NCBI GenBank assembly: GCA_033065855.1
Contig: JAVXUO010002056.1
Span: forward strand, 62,001-126,000
Length of the DNA: 64,000 nucleotides
Direction of reading: 5' to 3'
Source of the DNA: Escallonia rubra
Taxonomy: Eukaryota > Streptophyta > Magnoliopsida > Escalloniales > Escalloniaceae
Under the pieces are notes generated by a model, which was given only the letters and a program-made list of their open reading frames with translations, was not told where the DNA came from and did not search any database. The translations under genes and the position numbers were made by a program. Shown one piece after another: positions 22,175 to 34,225 of the stretch; positions within the stretch are counted from its first letter, which is position 1, and every line of letters starts with the position of its first letter.

Positions 22175-22365
22175 ACCGGAAACCACAAGAGACTATCCCG
22201 AGTGCTAAACAAAACTTATGTGCCAACTCCAGGAAACCTCGCACCTAGAACCTGCCAGATATAACAGCCAAAAGAATTTGAAAATGGAAAAGGCATTCAA
22301 GGTATCAATTTTGGATAGGTTAATAGCACCAAAGTCATAACTAATTTCTTAAGACTTCCTCTTTT
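22175..22365 (-). pseudogene. Fragment of an unidentified coding-like sequence, copy 1
   Basis: The minus strand resembles 54265-54535 on the plus strand. Both encode a YDFGA..KIDTLNA-like stretch ending in LLYL.GSR. I do not recognise the family. The two copies are in opposite orientation and both lack a full gene around them. Confidence 0.45.
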
Positions 22366-22394
22366 AGTAACGTTTTTGTTCCCACATAGAGCAA

Positions 22395-22690
22395 TAGTGG
22401 CGTCAGGCGTGGTGGTGATATTGAGGGTGGTTGTGACGGTACAAGTGGCAGTGGTATTTATGATGATGGTAATGGTGGTCTGTGGGGTAGCGCTCGTTGT
22501 GTGTGACAACGACAATATAGTGGTAATTGTGATGATGCATGAAGGTGGTTGTACATGTGGTTATGTTGTGGGGTTGGTGCACTAATGGCATACATGGCAA
22601 TGGGGATTATAGTAGTCGTAACAGTGATTGAGGTAATGATAGTTATGATATGCAGTGACGGGGGTAGAACATGATGGTTGTTGTGACAAT
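22395..22690. repeat. GTG/GAT-rich low-complexity tract
   Basis: Long stretch dominated by GTGGTG, GATGATG and similar triplets. The frames across it on both strands (Val-rich on plus, Thr/His-rich on minus) are composition artefacts. Confidence 0.7.
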
Positions 22691-23640
22691 AAACCTAGGT
22701 ACCATCACTAGACAACGTTACATTATCTCTTTGTAAAGTTAATTTATATTTTAAAAGGACGTTTATTTGAAAGTAAGTAAAATAGCCTCACGTGTTTTTA
22801 TTTCTGTTTGAAACTCTATTCTCATGGCACATATTAGTAGGTTATTTAAGTCTACATAATAATTTACTAAATAAATAGTTTGTGCCTTTTTTACCTTCTT
22901 TTATGATTTTCAATGCAAAGACGGTAATTTGTATCTAATTCGACAATAATTTCAGCTAATGTAAAAAACATATGTAAAATGAAAGAGCCATAAAGTAAAG
23001 TAAGAAGAAAAAAAAAAGATGCCTACACTTATTTAGACGGAGTACTGATAAAAATTTCATTCAACAGTGAGTAAGTAAATAAGTTAAAAAATATATAGAT
23101 GTGTTTAATTTCTTGAATGTTTAACTTCTGAAGCTCCCTTTTTTTATACAAAAATAAAAAATAAAGTGAAATTAGTATTTTGTATGAAATAATTAATTAT
23201 TTATTGCATGCTTTACTTTTTGAATACTTTATTTTGTACACTTCAACATTAATGCTATAAATAATCCTGAGTATAAAAAGAAAAATTGCGATTACAAAAC
23301 CACATGGAAATGTGATTTAACTATAATTCTCTATTTATGTCTTGCCAACAAAATTTCACAAATCTTAATTCAAAGCCAATTTTTTTATGAGAAACAAAAT
23401 ATTAGGTTTTTTGTACATATATAAGTATGATAAGTTAGGCATTAACAAATTTTTTTCTCTTTTTGATATTTCCTTTAACCAAACCACATAATGATAAATT
23501 ATTTGAACAATACATGTTAATTTTGTTTTCTCCTTCTGGTGTAAATAGCCTCACCCACAACGTATTATGCGATCTTGATATAACTATGCAAACGATAGTG
23601 ACTAGATTTTGATACATAAAAATGAAAGAAGGATATTAAG
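22691..23640. other. AT-rich intergenic sequence, no gene seen
   Basis: No coding motifs, no repeats with clear ends. Confidence 0.5.
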
Positions 23641-24355
23641 AACCAGAAAATTATCATGTTAACGAAAACTCGATACATTTTTACCTTTAATTTTAGATAT
23701 ATTAATTTAATCTTTTAGCATAATAATGCACTAAAATGAGATACATTTTCAGTATTTTACACAGTTATCATCAATATTATTCTAACCGTCTTAAGAAGTG
23801 GCTTAATTTACTCATAATTTATATACATGAGTGATTTCGATTATTATCTTTTATCATGCATATATGTGTACATTACCACCGTGAAAGTCTTTCTATTTGA
23901 TATTTTATTAATTTAAAAAATGATCGACTATGCTATAATATGAGATTCATGAGAAAACCAAATTGTCTCTTAACCAGACCAAATTACATCTCAACCCAAG
24001 AACTAAAAAATTATCATGTTAACAAAAACTCAATACAATTTTACCTTGACAATAGTTTTAGATACATTGATACAATCAATTAGCATAATGATGCATCAAA
24101 ATGAGAAACATTTTCAGTATTTTACACATTTGTGGTCAATATTATTCTAATCATTTTAAGTAGTGAGTTAATTTATACTTAAAATTTATATGAAAGAGTG
24201 ATTTCAATTATTATGTTTATCATGTATATGTGCATGAACTCAGTGAAAGTCATTCTATTTGTTACTCTTTTAATTTAAAACATAATCGAATATTTTATAA
24301 TGTATGATTGATGAGAAAATCAAATTGTCTCTCAACCCGATCGAATATTGGATAA
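23641..24355. repeat. Tandem duplication, period about 360 bp
   Basis: TTATCATGTTAAC at 23651 recurs at 24011, and the similarity continues through both units (ATTTTCAGTATTTTACACA, CAATATTATTCTAA, AAATTGTCTCT). The copies are clearly diverged, so the duplication is not recent. Confidence 0.8.
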
Positions 24356-24455
24356 CCTCTTTCGCTTCAAAATTTTTGTCGTCTTTGACTTTTTACAATT
24401 TTGCAAAAAGTTTTCACAATAAAATTTTGAAATGGTAGGAGAAGCAGTTAGTTTC

Positions 24456-24762
24456 GGCCATGTACGTTTACAATATTCGTTTTCTGTTTTTAGCAATGAT
24501 GATGAAAAATATTATTTTTTGTGTACTTTTACCATTTTTTGTTTTCGCTTTTGGATAAAATTACTCAAATAGTAATAAAAAACTGATTAGGTGTTTTCAG
24601 CTTTTTTTACTCAAACTTAACCCAATATAAGAAAAAATAGCTAATTTTTTTTTGGTGAAAATGATAAAAGTACAGGAACGGATTTTCAAACTGAATATGA
24701 AAATCATGAAAATGAAAACAAAAAATGAAAACAGAAAACAAATATTGTAAGCGTACGAGGCC
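24456..24762. mobile_element. MITE with 35-bp terminal inverted repeats in TNL-B 3' flank
   Basis: The left end starts GGCCATGTACGTTTACAATA, and the reverse complement of the right end starts GGCCTCGTACGCTTACAATA. The match runs for about 35 bases. The paralogous 3' flanks of TNL-A, -C and -D read straight through at this place. The interior is AT-rich and noncoding. Confidence 0.75.
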
Positions 24763-24965
24763 TTAATGACGTAAGGCAAATCTTTGTTGGAGAATTACAA
24801 TGAACAAGGAAGAAAGGAAACATAGACGGAAAGGCAGAAAACCAGTCACCTGATGTCCTCTATAACATCAATTGATTGTGATGCTACGTATCCATATCCA
24901 AGAACCTTCGGCCGCACCAGCCCCAGCCCAGCAAACGGGTTTCTATATTTAAGATAACAAGACAT

Positions 24966-27900
24966 TCATATCAAAGGGGCTTTTAGCGCGAAGTAGATAT
25001 TCAACTGAAATTGCATACTAGTTAAATTGGTCAAAAGCTGGAAAATCACACCTTCCCGATTAAGGGACTCCACGTGTCTCTCTGATGAGTGATGACCTCC
25101 TCTTCTGAAGCTTGCGCAATGACGAGTGAGGTAGTAGAATCCTGGGCGCAATTGATAATCTGATAGATCTCCATCAATGGTGTGATAAGTAAAGTATCTG
25201 CTATCGTGCTTGTTAGTTTCATTCTCCAGTTCGTCCTCACCTCCTCTTCCTTTGTGGTACACAAATTTGAAGCCACACTCCTTTACACGATGATGATTCG
25301 ACGACAACTTAAAGGTAACGATCACCACATCCCCACTTTCTAATTGATTTCCAAACTTCCACTGGCTTAACCATGCCCAATCTTCCCCATCCTCCCCATA
25401 TGCAGAGTATGTAGATTCGTACATCCACGTAAGATGCTTGGTCACATTCTTGATCTTGATACGATGGCTTGCTTTTCGAATGAAACGACTTTGTTGGCTT
25501 TCTGTTCGAATGAGACGACTTGGTTCCAGAAGGGAACTAGCATATACACAACAGATGTTCAAGCATCGGATTGTGAAATTCGCAAGTGAAGGCACAGTGA
25601 AGGACATTGATGATCCGTTGGTCTTTGGACTAAACCATCGTGGCATCACCTCTCTTGAGGGGACAAATGTGCTAAATATACCAAACTCATGAATTCCCTG
25701 TGCCACATAAATTGTAATGTCAATATACACCAACGAGAAATCTCAAGTGTGGAGACTCCTAATGAAAGCTTTGCCACCAAAACAAAGATGCAACAAATAT
25801 TGGGTCCTAATACTAACTATCAGTAAATTTCTCTTGTGCTGACACACGTGCTAAACGTGATTCATGAAATCCCTATGCCAGGAACACTAATATCAACTGA
25901 CACATGAGACATAGACAGAGGGTAGGGGAGAGCGTACCTGGATGGGTAACTTCCGTCTTGCAAGTACTAAACCATCATAATAATACACCTCTATATTTTT
26001 CAAAGATTCTACATCACGCAATCCTAAGTTGTTGATTGTTTCCTTGTCAACTTCCCATATATCTTCTCTCTTGACATAACCCTCCACTTCAACCAGCTTT
26101 TCACCTCCCCATACCATCAGACCATGGATATTATGCTGAGGTGATAAAAAAGATACTCTTTCCAGTGATATATTGCTCGGCGCATATAATGTTTCTAAAG
26201 CATTAGGTAGACCTTCAATGAATTGGAGCCTTGGACATTCGTTTAAACTAAGATACTCAAGTCTATTTAAGTTTCTGATGCAACATGGCAGGCTTCGCAT
26301 AAGATTATTATGGCCTAAATATAAGTTCCTCAATGAGTACAGGTTGCCAAAACTCTTGGGGAAAGAATCATCAGATAAGTCACAGTTCTCCAAACTTAAA
26401 CTCACTAAGGAGTTCGGTAAAGAATCCAAAATGTTTCGTACACTTCTCTCGGGTTTTGAAACCCACGGCTGAAAAAAGGTGAGCCATGATTTCGCTTCCC
26501 CTGTGGCACTGGGTAATGTATTTAAGGAAACTTTATCAGCTCGAAGATCGCTCAACGACTTCATCTTCCCTAATTCCGCTTGAAGGTCATCCAGATTAAT
26601 ATTTGAGCAACCAGAGATGTAGAGTTTTTTCAGACCAATGTTCCTTGGAAGTTTTTTCAGACTTTTGCAATCTTCTAGATCTAATAAATCAAGTTCCTTG
26701 AGGAATCCAATTGATTCACAAACTTCAAGCAAACCCACGCAACCTTTAAGGATCAATTTCTCAAGATTAGGAAGTGCTGAGAAGTTAAAGATTCTTGCAA
26801 GCCTTTCAGAATGACTGAGATCGAGTGTCTTCAGAAATCCAAGGTACTAAAAGCAAAAAAGCAAATGGATAAGAAGATCAGGATTTTTAGGCAAAAGCAT
26901 ATATAACCTAATCACGAAACTAACGTGGGAATGAGTAAACTCGAATATCATACCTTAGTTCCCTCCCAAAATTGTTTGAGTTTGCTATGACGCAAATCCA
27001 GTACGACCAAATTCTCCAGTGAAATGTCGCAAGGCACACTTTCTAATGGGAATCCATGCCAACACAACCATATCAATCTTCTCGGGAAGTCCTTGTAGTT
27101 TCCAGTGAGCTGTACATAGTTGAGTTTCAGTAGTTGTATATTCTTCATCATTGCAAACGCATCAACATCCAATTCACCTTTGTTTGGAACTATGAACTTA
27201 GTTCTCATCCAGTCGCAAGAAATTATGCTAGATAAGAGTCGTTTCCATGACGTGCCATGATCGACGTTATCAGCAGTGAAGGCTGAATTATTTTTCTGAA
27301 ACTTACTAACGTCAAGGATGAGGCCTTCAATTTTTTCAGTACCCTTATAAACAAAAACAAAAAAGGAGAGAAAACCATGAAAAACAAAAGATAAGCGACA
27401 TCATACTTACAGAGGATCATAAGTAAGAATGAAAGCTGAGAAGTGTAATTCTTACCAAATTTTCTTTTAGTACGTCGAAGGAATCCTTATGACGCCATAG
27501 TCTACTGCGCCTCCCAGGTTCCTTCGGCGATTCTTTGCGAACTATTTCTTTTCCCATCTCCTGGATCAACTGATGCATCATCAGCTTGTTGCCTTCAACG
27601 TTTAAGAGACACTGATCAATGAGATTTTCAATTCCGACGGTTGGATGCAAATCACACATTTTAAGTATCTTAACCGTGTCATCTTTTTCCTCTCCAATGA
27701 AGAAGCAAGCGATATGGAGGAATAGGTCTCTGTCATAGTCATCTAGCGAAGTATAAAAGCTTCTTTCCAAGACTTTTTGGATTTCAGTATGAGGTGTTTT
27801 TTATAGTTTGCTCAACTCATCTTCCCATATGTCTATGCTTTTAACTTTTAAACGTAAAGAAGAACCCAGAACTTGAAGAGCCAGGGGAAGCCCATTACAA

Positions 27901-29475
27901 CACCTTACGAACCTCTTTGATTGCTCCTCATAACCGTCCAGTGGATGGTCTTGTCGAAACGCATGCCAGCTAAAAAGCTCCAAGGATTCATCATCGTCTA
28001 GAATTTGAACCTCGTGTTCCTTATGAGCTGGAAGAGCCCTTAGCAATCCCTTATTCCTAGTAGTTATGATTATTTTACATCCCGGATAAAACACTCGTGT
28101 TCCAAGTAGTGCGTCGCATTGGTCAAGCTTATCAACATCATCGAGAACAACAAGGACTCTCTTAGAACATATAGCCTGATGAATCTTGATTGAACCTTGA
28201 TCAACATTGTATGGCCTTCCCTTTTCCCCCTTTAGAACATTTGAAAGAACTTGATTTTGTAGTTCAAGTATATAATTTGGTTGTTCTGAGATCAGCTGGT
28301 TAACATTTGCAACAAAGCTACTGCTGTCAAATCTATGAAAGTTTAAGTTGTAAGCAATTTTGGCAATGGTAGTTTTTCCAATTCCACCCATTCCATAAAT
28401 AACAAGTAGGTTAGCATTAGAAGACCCGTCCTGTAACCAATGATGAATGTTTTGGACTTGAGAATCCATTCGAACTGGATATTGGGGAACACTCAAGACT
28501 CTGCGGTTTAGCTTATGTTCTGTAACACTAACAATTTTATGGATAAACTTTGACTCGTACCTGGAAAAAAAACAGAGCAGAATGTAATTATTGCAAGATC
28601 AAAATCAGTTTGCTGCAGAATTTTATGTAGATTATCCAATCACCACATCTTTTCTGTATCTTGACTTCGAGGACTTTGTAAGCTTGCTAAAACACTGGCT
28701 GCTGTTAACACTCAATGGCTAAAATATGCATAACAATTGTTCATGAAATTTGGACTCTCTTCATTCAAGGGGGTAAATAGAGTATCCTTTGTTGCCAGAT
28801 GATATAATTCAAGCATTTATTAGACCGATGTGTTAGATCCTACCATGTAACGGAAATGCTACTGTAAATGGAAGACCACAAACATCTTCAAAAAAACAAA
28901 AAAGAAATGTGATAAAGGACTTTGAAGGAACTTGCTTACCCGTCGGCTTCATTTCGCAACTCCATCCCTGCCAAATCTGCAGCCCGTCTAAGTGCTGCCC
29001 TCCACCCTTGCACCTTTTTCATCAATTCCTTTCCAGTTTCCGTATCACTTCCAGCATTGATCAATTGTTCTTCGTATCTAGAAAATGCGTCTGCAAAACT
29101 ACCACTTTGTTTCTTCACTTCAGATGGTTCCACATCGTAGAAGACAGGAAACGCCTTATGCAGAGAGGTATTTTCCCAGGCAAGAATCATGGCAAGCTCG
29201 TCAAGGCACCATTTTGAAGACGCGTAGCCCTTTGAGAAGACTATTATGGCAATCTGTGACCCTTCGATTGCTTTATCCAATTCGCATTTCAGATTTTTTC
29301 CTCTCTCTATCTCGTCGTCATCTCTGAATACGGATAGTCCTGCTTGTACCAAAGCTGTGTAGAGATGATCTGTGAAAGCCTTACGAGTGTCGCCTCTAAA
29401 ACTCAAGAACACATGGTAACTGCATGGAGGAGGAGAGATGGAAGATGAGGCTTCATGGGCTCTAACGATAGCCAT
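24966..29475 (-). pseudogene. TNL-B: TIR-NBS-LRR gene with a single in-frame stop
   Basis: Best preserved receptor of the cluster. Exons: 1 29475-28940, 2 28560-27456, 3 27343-26954, 4 26846-25938, 5 25697-24966; together 1224 codons including the stop, all phases consistent. TIR (residues about 19-170): YHVFLSFRG-DTRKAF (the usual Glu after Gly is lost in frame), FRDDDEIERG, SSKWCLDELAMI with the catalytic-type Glu, VFPVFYDVEPSEV. NB-ARC: GMGGIGKTT, KRVLVVLDDVD, KIIITTRNKG, NGLPLALQVLGSS, LFLHIACFFIGEEKD, then MMHQLIQEMG instead of MHDL. LRRs in exons 3-4; exon 5 is a C-JID post-LRR domain (FVPSREVMPRWFS, FGNQLESGD, VKECGFKFVY). The only lesion seen is TAA at 27803-27801 (GAA in paralogs), which would stop the protein at 431 residues, before the RNBS-D and MHD region. 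It could still make a TIR-NB product. Confidence 0.85.
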
Positions 29476-30514
29476 TCAAGGCAATGATTGAGGATTCAAA
29501 TCCGATGAAAAATCATTGTCCCAACTCCCAACCCTTAACACTTCAAGATGAATTCTGGGCTCCTGTAACAATTGAGAGAGAGCTCTTCTCTTGATGATCT
29601 GTAGTCAACTTTTTCGGTTTCAACTCTTGATGATGTGCAATCAACATTTTCTGTTTCGAGTCTTCATGGTGTGTAGTCTAACTTCCAACTCTCTGAACGC
29701 AAATTGCCAATTAAAAAAGCAAGTAGAAACTTGTTTTCAACATTTTCGGTTCCAACTCTTCTGTTGATGGTGTGTAGTCCTCGTTTCAACACAAAAAAGA
29801 AATTGGAAACCTATGCATCTCTGAATAAAGAATACCAGATGTCTCCACCCGAGTTAACTTGTTTCTTCCTGAAAAAATTATTGTATCTCCACTTGCCAGA
29901 CTGCTTCCAGAAGAAGTCCCTTTCCTGTAGAAAATATTGTATCTTTACTTGTTTCTTTAACTAGACTAGACAATATATTAATCTTTTCTTTCACTAGACA
30001 ACGTAAGGTTTGGTACCTTACACTACTAACTTATAATTGGTAATGGAATACAGAGCAAAAGAGTGAATTGCTGCCATAGTTCCAAGTTTATTTTTGTAAG
30101 CAAACCATTATATCTGCATTACTAACTATCTATCTATACTTGCATTTAAAAACGTGAATCCTTGGGAAAAAAAAAATCCCACCACAATACCCTTTTTATG
30201 TCTAAAAATCAGTCCTTTGCCATTCAAAATAAAATTAACATGCCTAGAATCTAGATTTTCTAACAAACCATTTTTTACACTACTCATCAATGCCACGAAC
30301 AATACACGAATGTCTCTCTCGTTTCTCATAAGACTTGTCATCAATAAAATGGATGTATGTTCAGTGTCATCCACAACTTGATGCTTTACACACATTAGGA
30401 CATACAAGATCTTGATGATGATGGTAACATTCATTTCTCAAATAACCATTAGATTATAACGGTTTAGATGAAATTTTACTTTCATATTGTTTTAATGGAT
30501 AATTGGTTCAATCT
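29476..30514. other. TNL-B 5' flank and intergenic sequence
   Basis: The first 100 bases resemble the other TNL leaders. Beyond that there is a duplicated ACTTTTTCGGTTTCAACTCT-like phrase at 29600-29760. Unlike TNL-A, -C and -D, no H2B fragment is found upstream. No gene seen. Confidence 0.5.
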
Positions 30515-30830
30515 AGCATATTGCAATATTGGACAAATGACACTGGCAAAGATCAGCGAAATGGAAAAATTGACGAGAAATTTAGTGCGAAGACTAAAAT
30601 GAGGAAAGCGTACAAATGCAACATGTACCAAAATTTATTCAATACAAGGAAATGGCAAAAGTTAACCACTCTGAAAAGTTAGTAAGCAAATTGAAGTTAG
30701 AGTATAACTGGAACTTCTTATGACGAAAATGAAAAGTATGTTATTGACCAAAAATGTATACATGATTAATAAAAATTGAGCTGACCACGAGCTGGACCAG
30801 CCAGTGTTAATCTTTCGGTAAACCAAAACA
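30515..30830. repeat. Duplicated flank block, copy 2
   Basis: Shorter copy of the block at 6995-7440 and 56995-57330 (AAATTGACGAGAAATTTAG, GAACTTCTTATGACGAAAA). It precedes the decayed LRR sequence on its right. Confidence 0.6.
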
Positions 30831-30879
30831 TTTTGGACACCAAGGGTTCTGATGCGGCAGAATGGATACTCTTTCCAAG

Positions 30880-31392
30880 GAAAGTAGAGTACTTGGCAGT
30901 GCTTATTGGAGCCTTTGACATCCAGCTAAACTGAGGACTTCCAGGCTACCAAGGGTTCTGATGCAATCCGAGGACTTCCAGGCTACCAAGGGTTCTGATG
31001 GAATCCGACGTGCAACAAGGATAGGCTGCTGAAATTATTGGGGAATGAATCATGGCATAATAAATTGCAATTGTTTGAAAGGAAAGCCAAAATATTTCTG
31101 GATTTTTTTTTTCTTGATTTCGACAGCAGAGATAAAAAAATATATATATTGGGTACCATGATTTGACCTCACCAAGCCACCAGTACATCAGGCAATGAGT
31201 TTAGGCGAATTTTACCGGCCTGAAGCACGTTCAATGACTTAATATTCCGCATTTCTGCTGGCAACTCTTCAAGAGGTTAGCAACCAGAATGTTTAGTTCT
31301 GGAAGAGCTAGCAAGCCAGTGTTTCTCGGAAATTTCATTAGACTTGTAGAATCTTGTAGATTTAATGAAACACGTTCCCTTTGAGATGAATG
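30880..31392 (-). pseudogene. Relic TNL (third locus), LRR exon left of the Copia insertion
   Basis: Minus strand shows LNLQDSTSLMKFPRNTGLLA followed by LPELNI, the counterpart of LDLEDCTSLKKLPRNIG in the other copies, and further left an LRR stretch around IRTLGSLEVL, which appears duplicated. Stops and shifts break it throughout. It continues beyond the transposon at 39918-40546, so the Copia element landed in LRR exon 4. Confidence 0.65.
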
Positions 31393-32083
31393 TGTTGGAA
31401 ATAAAGGCAGTATGGAGAAACTGGACTGAAGATGCCTGAGTCGAATGCGTTGCACTCTTTCCTTAAGACAGTATTTGCTCCCTTATAATCTGCTTAGGGT
31501 AGCAGCAAATCTGTCTCCCAAGATAAAACAGGCGAAACTCTGTTGATCACAGCAAAATGCAATCAACAGACAAAAATTTGAGAGAGAGCAAGAGAGAATT
31601 CGAAGTGTAAAATATGATCTGACCATCAGCCTATTTATAGACACCAAAGGGTGCCTAGAACAGGTGCAAACAGTTGTGGCAGTTAAGTGACTCTGCAGAT
31701 GTCACTTAACAGTCATAATCTGTAGACACAGTATAGCGCCTAAAAGCGCCAATAGCGCCTTTACGCCGCCGCCCCGGCCGTCGCCGGCGCGCGTGTGCGG
31801 TGCACCGCACATGTGCAAGTGCATGGCCATGCATACCATGTGTTTCTAGAACAATATGGTATGTCACATGGCCATTTAAATACCCTTAACTTTTCCATTT
31901 CCCAAGCCATGTGGGAACCCACTTCATGATTAGTTTCAACCTTATTAAATGCCAATGTTTGAGAGTTAATATCTCTCAAACCAATCAATCAATTTGATTG
32001 ATTCTTTTTGCAACTTATTCCTTGTAGTACAAACTTTAATAAGGTAAGAATCAATATTGGAAAATTTTCAAAAATTTCCAACA
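31393..32083 (-). repeat. 3' LTR of the Copia element (691 bp)
   Basis: Very similar to the 5' LTR except for a shorter GC-rich stretch around 31735-31810. Contains an AGCGCC-repeat (AGCGCCTAAAAGCGCCAATA) where the 5' LTR has about 130 extra bases. A TATA box (CTATAAATAGG on the minus strand) lies near 31630-31645. Confidence 0.85.
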
Positions 32084-32659
32084 ATTTCCCTCAATTTTCC
32101 AAAATTGGATTTTATCACATTCCTAATTTAGAAATTTATCTCTCTATCCTTTGGTAGGTCCTACTAAGATAAAGGTGTCGTTCGACTTGAACCTTTACTA
32201 TAAAGTAGTAAAGTCAATCAGAATTCAAAGTAGCCTTAGCCTTGAACTAAGAATCATTGGTGATTGATCATCACAACTTTGTGTACAACTTTCCAACCAA
32301 ATTTCCAAATAACTGCACATTTACAGCCATGTGCTACATCTTAGGATTTTCATAAGTGCCATAGAGACTAGCTCAAATCTCGTAGAAGCGGCCCCACTTC
32401 CCGCACTTATATAGGTAAATCTACTAAGGTGCACTTGTATGACTTGCACCCTCCTTTAAGGACATAGATTTATTAAAGGAATAATTCTCACCCTCCTCTT
32501 GTTCTCCAAACAAGTATGCACTACCTTGAGATGGCATGAAGTTCAAAACTTCATCTTTTAGTGCATCCTTGGTTACTAATACAACGTGTTTTTTCATTAA
32601 ACAAGAAGACTAGAGGTTACTCTAATGTCTAGTTGGTTTCCACGTACATGTTACCTCTC

Positions 32660-34225
32660 TTATTTCATGAGCTTTAAACCCATCTCCCTGGAAGTTTGCC
32701 ATATTACATCTCTGCCTATGCCTTTTGTAAAGGGATCTACCAAATTTCCTTTGGACTTCACATAGACAATAGTGACAACTCCTTTGCTTAGTTGTTCTCT
32801 TACATAGCTATGTCTAAGACTTATATGTCTAGACTTCCCATTGTATACCTTACTATATGCTCGCGTTAACGTTGCCTCGTTATCGCAGAATATAGAAATA
32901 GCAGGCATTGGCTTAGGCCATAGAGGAATCTCTATCAACAGGTCTCTTAGCCATGCTGCCTCCTTAATCGTCGTTGCCAAAGCAATAAACTCGGACTCCA
33001 TGGTCGAATGTGAAATCAAAGTTTGTTTCTTGGAACCCCAAGAAATAGCACCTCCACCTATGGTAAATATCAAACCACTTGTGGACTCTGTTTTATCTGA
33101 GTCTGTGATCCAGTTTCCAACTGTGTACCCGTCCACATCAGCTATTAACTCTTTATAAGTTAATGCATAGTCCATTGTGCCCTTAAGGTACTTAAGTACT
33201 CTAAACATTGCATTCCAATGAACTTGCCCGGGGTTATGAGTAAATCTACTCAAAACACCAACTGCAAAGGCTATATCTGGCCGGGTACATTGCATGATAT
33301 ACATCAAGCTGCCAATAACACTAGAATACTCTAGCTGAGAGACACATTTCCCTTCATTTGCCCTCAACTTGATAGAAGGGTCATATAGGGTAGTAACCGG
33401 GACACAATTCTCGTGATTAAATTTCTTTAAAGTTTTCTCAATATAATGAGACTGTGACAAAGAAATAGAATCCGAGTATCTTATTATTTTCATTCCCAAT
33501 ATAACATTGGCTTCCCCTATATCCTTCATATCAAACGATGAAGATAGAAATAATTTAGTTTCCAACACAATATCTAAATCAGTACCAAAGATTAACATAT
33601 CATCCACATACAAACATATTATCACACCACGTCCTTTATCAAACTTAGAATAAACGCATTTGTCACATTCATTTATTCTAAATTCATTAGAGAGACCGAC
33701 TTGGTCAAATCGTTCATGCCACTGCTTTGGAGCTTGTTTTAAACCATACAAAGATTTGATAAGCTTACAAACCTTTGTTTCTTGGCCCTTTAGTACAAAA
33801 CCTTCCGGTTGTTCCATGTACACCTCCTCATCTAAAATACCATTTAGAAAAGCAGTCTTGACGTCCATTTGGTGTATAACTAGTTTGTTAATGGACGATA
33901 ACGCAAACAATAATCTTATAGTGCTAAGTCTAGCTACCGGAGCGTAAGTGTCGAAATAGTCAATTCCTTCCTTTTGTTTAAAACCCTTGGCTACAAGTCT
34001 AGCTTTATACTTATCTACGGATTCGTCTGGCTTAAGCTTTCGCTTAAAGATCCATTTGCAGCCTATTGGTTTAAACCCTAGTGGTAAATCAGTCAATACC
34101 CAAGTTTGGTTTGACATTATCGACTCCATTTCATCATTTATAGCTTCTTGCCACAAATCAGAATCTCGAGAAGTTATGGCTTCTCGATATGTAAGAGGGT
34201 CATGTTCTACGTTATACATATGAGA
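32660..34225 (-). CDS. Copia reverse transcriptase and RNase H region
   Basis: About 520 codons in one open frame ending at 32660. It begins after an in-frame TAG that separates it from integrase. [34 protein letters not shown] (first catalytic Asp), [12 protein letters not shown], and [11 protein letters not shown] (YVDD catalytic pair), then [20 protein letters not shown]. RNase [56 protein letters not shown]. Length and motif order are those of a complete Copia RT-RH. It copies element RNA into cDNA within particles and degrades the template. Frame integrity stands out against the damaged integrase, but without a start after the stop it would be made only by readthrough. Confidence 0.85.
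   Translation of the reverse strand, partial: SHMYNVEHDPLTYREAITSRDSDLWQEAINDEMESIMSNQTWVLTDLPLGFKPIGCKWIFKRKLKPDESVDKYKARLVAKGFKQKEGIDYFDTYAPVARLSTIRLLFALSSINKLVIHQMDVKTAFLNGILDEEVYMEQPEGFVLKGQETKVCKLIKSLYGLKQAPKQWHERFDQVGLSNEFRINECDKCVYSKFDKGRGVIICLYVDDMLIFGTDLDIVLETKLFLSSSFDMKDIGEANVILGMKIIRYSDSISLSQSHYIEKTLKKFNHENCVPVTTLYDPSIKLRANEGKCVSQLEYSSVIGSLMYIMQCTRPDIAFAVGVLSRFTHNPGQVHWNAMFRVLKYLKGTMDYALTYKELIADVDGYTVGNWITDSDKTESTSGLIFTIGGGAISWGSKKQTLISHSTMESEFIALATTIKEAAWLRDLLIEIPLWPKPMPAISIFCDNEATLTRAYSKVYNGKSRHISLRHSYVREQLSKGVVTIVYVKSKGNLVDPFTKGIGRDVIWQTSREMGLKLMK

Noticed and set aside
22376..22600. Overlapping Val-rich (plus) and Thr/His-rich (minus) frames
   Set aside because: Low-complexity GTG/GAT triplets explain both.
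28909..29327. Plus-strand frames antisense to the TIR exons (also at 12655, 46175 and 62537)
   Set aside because: Mirror frames of real TNL exons; they recur at the same position in each paralog because the sense sequence is conserved.
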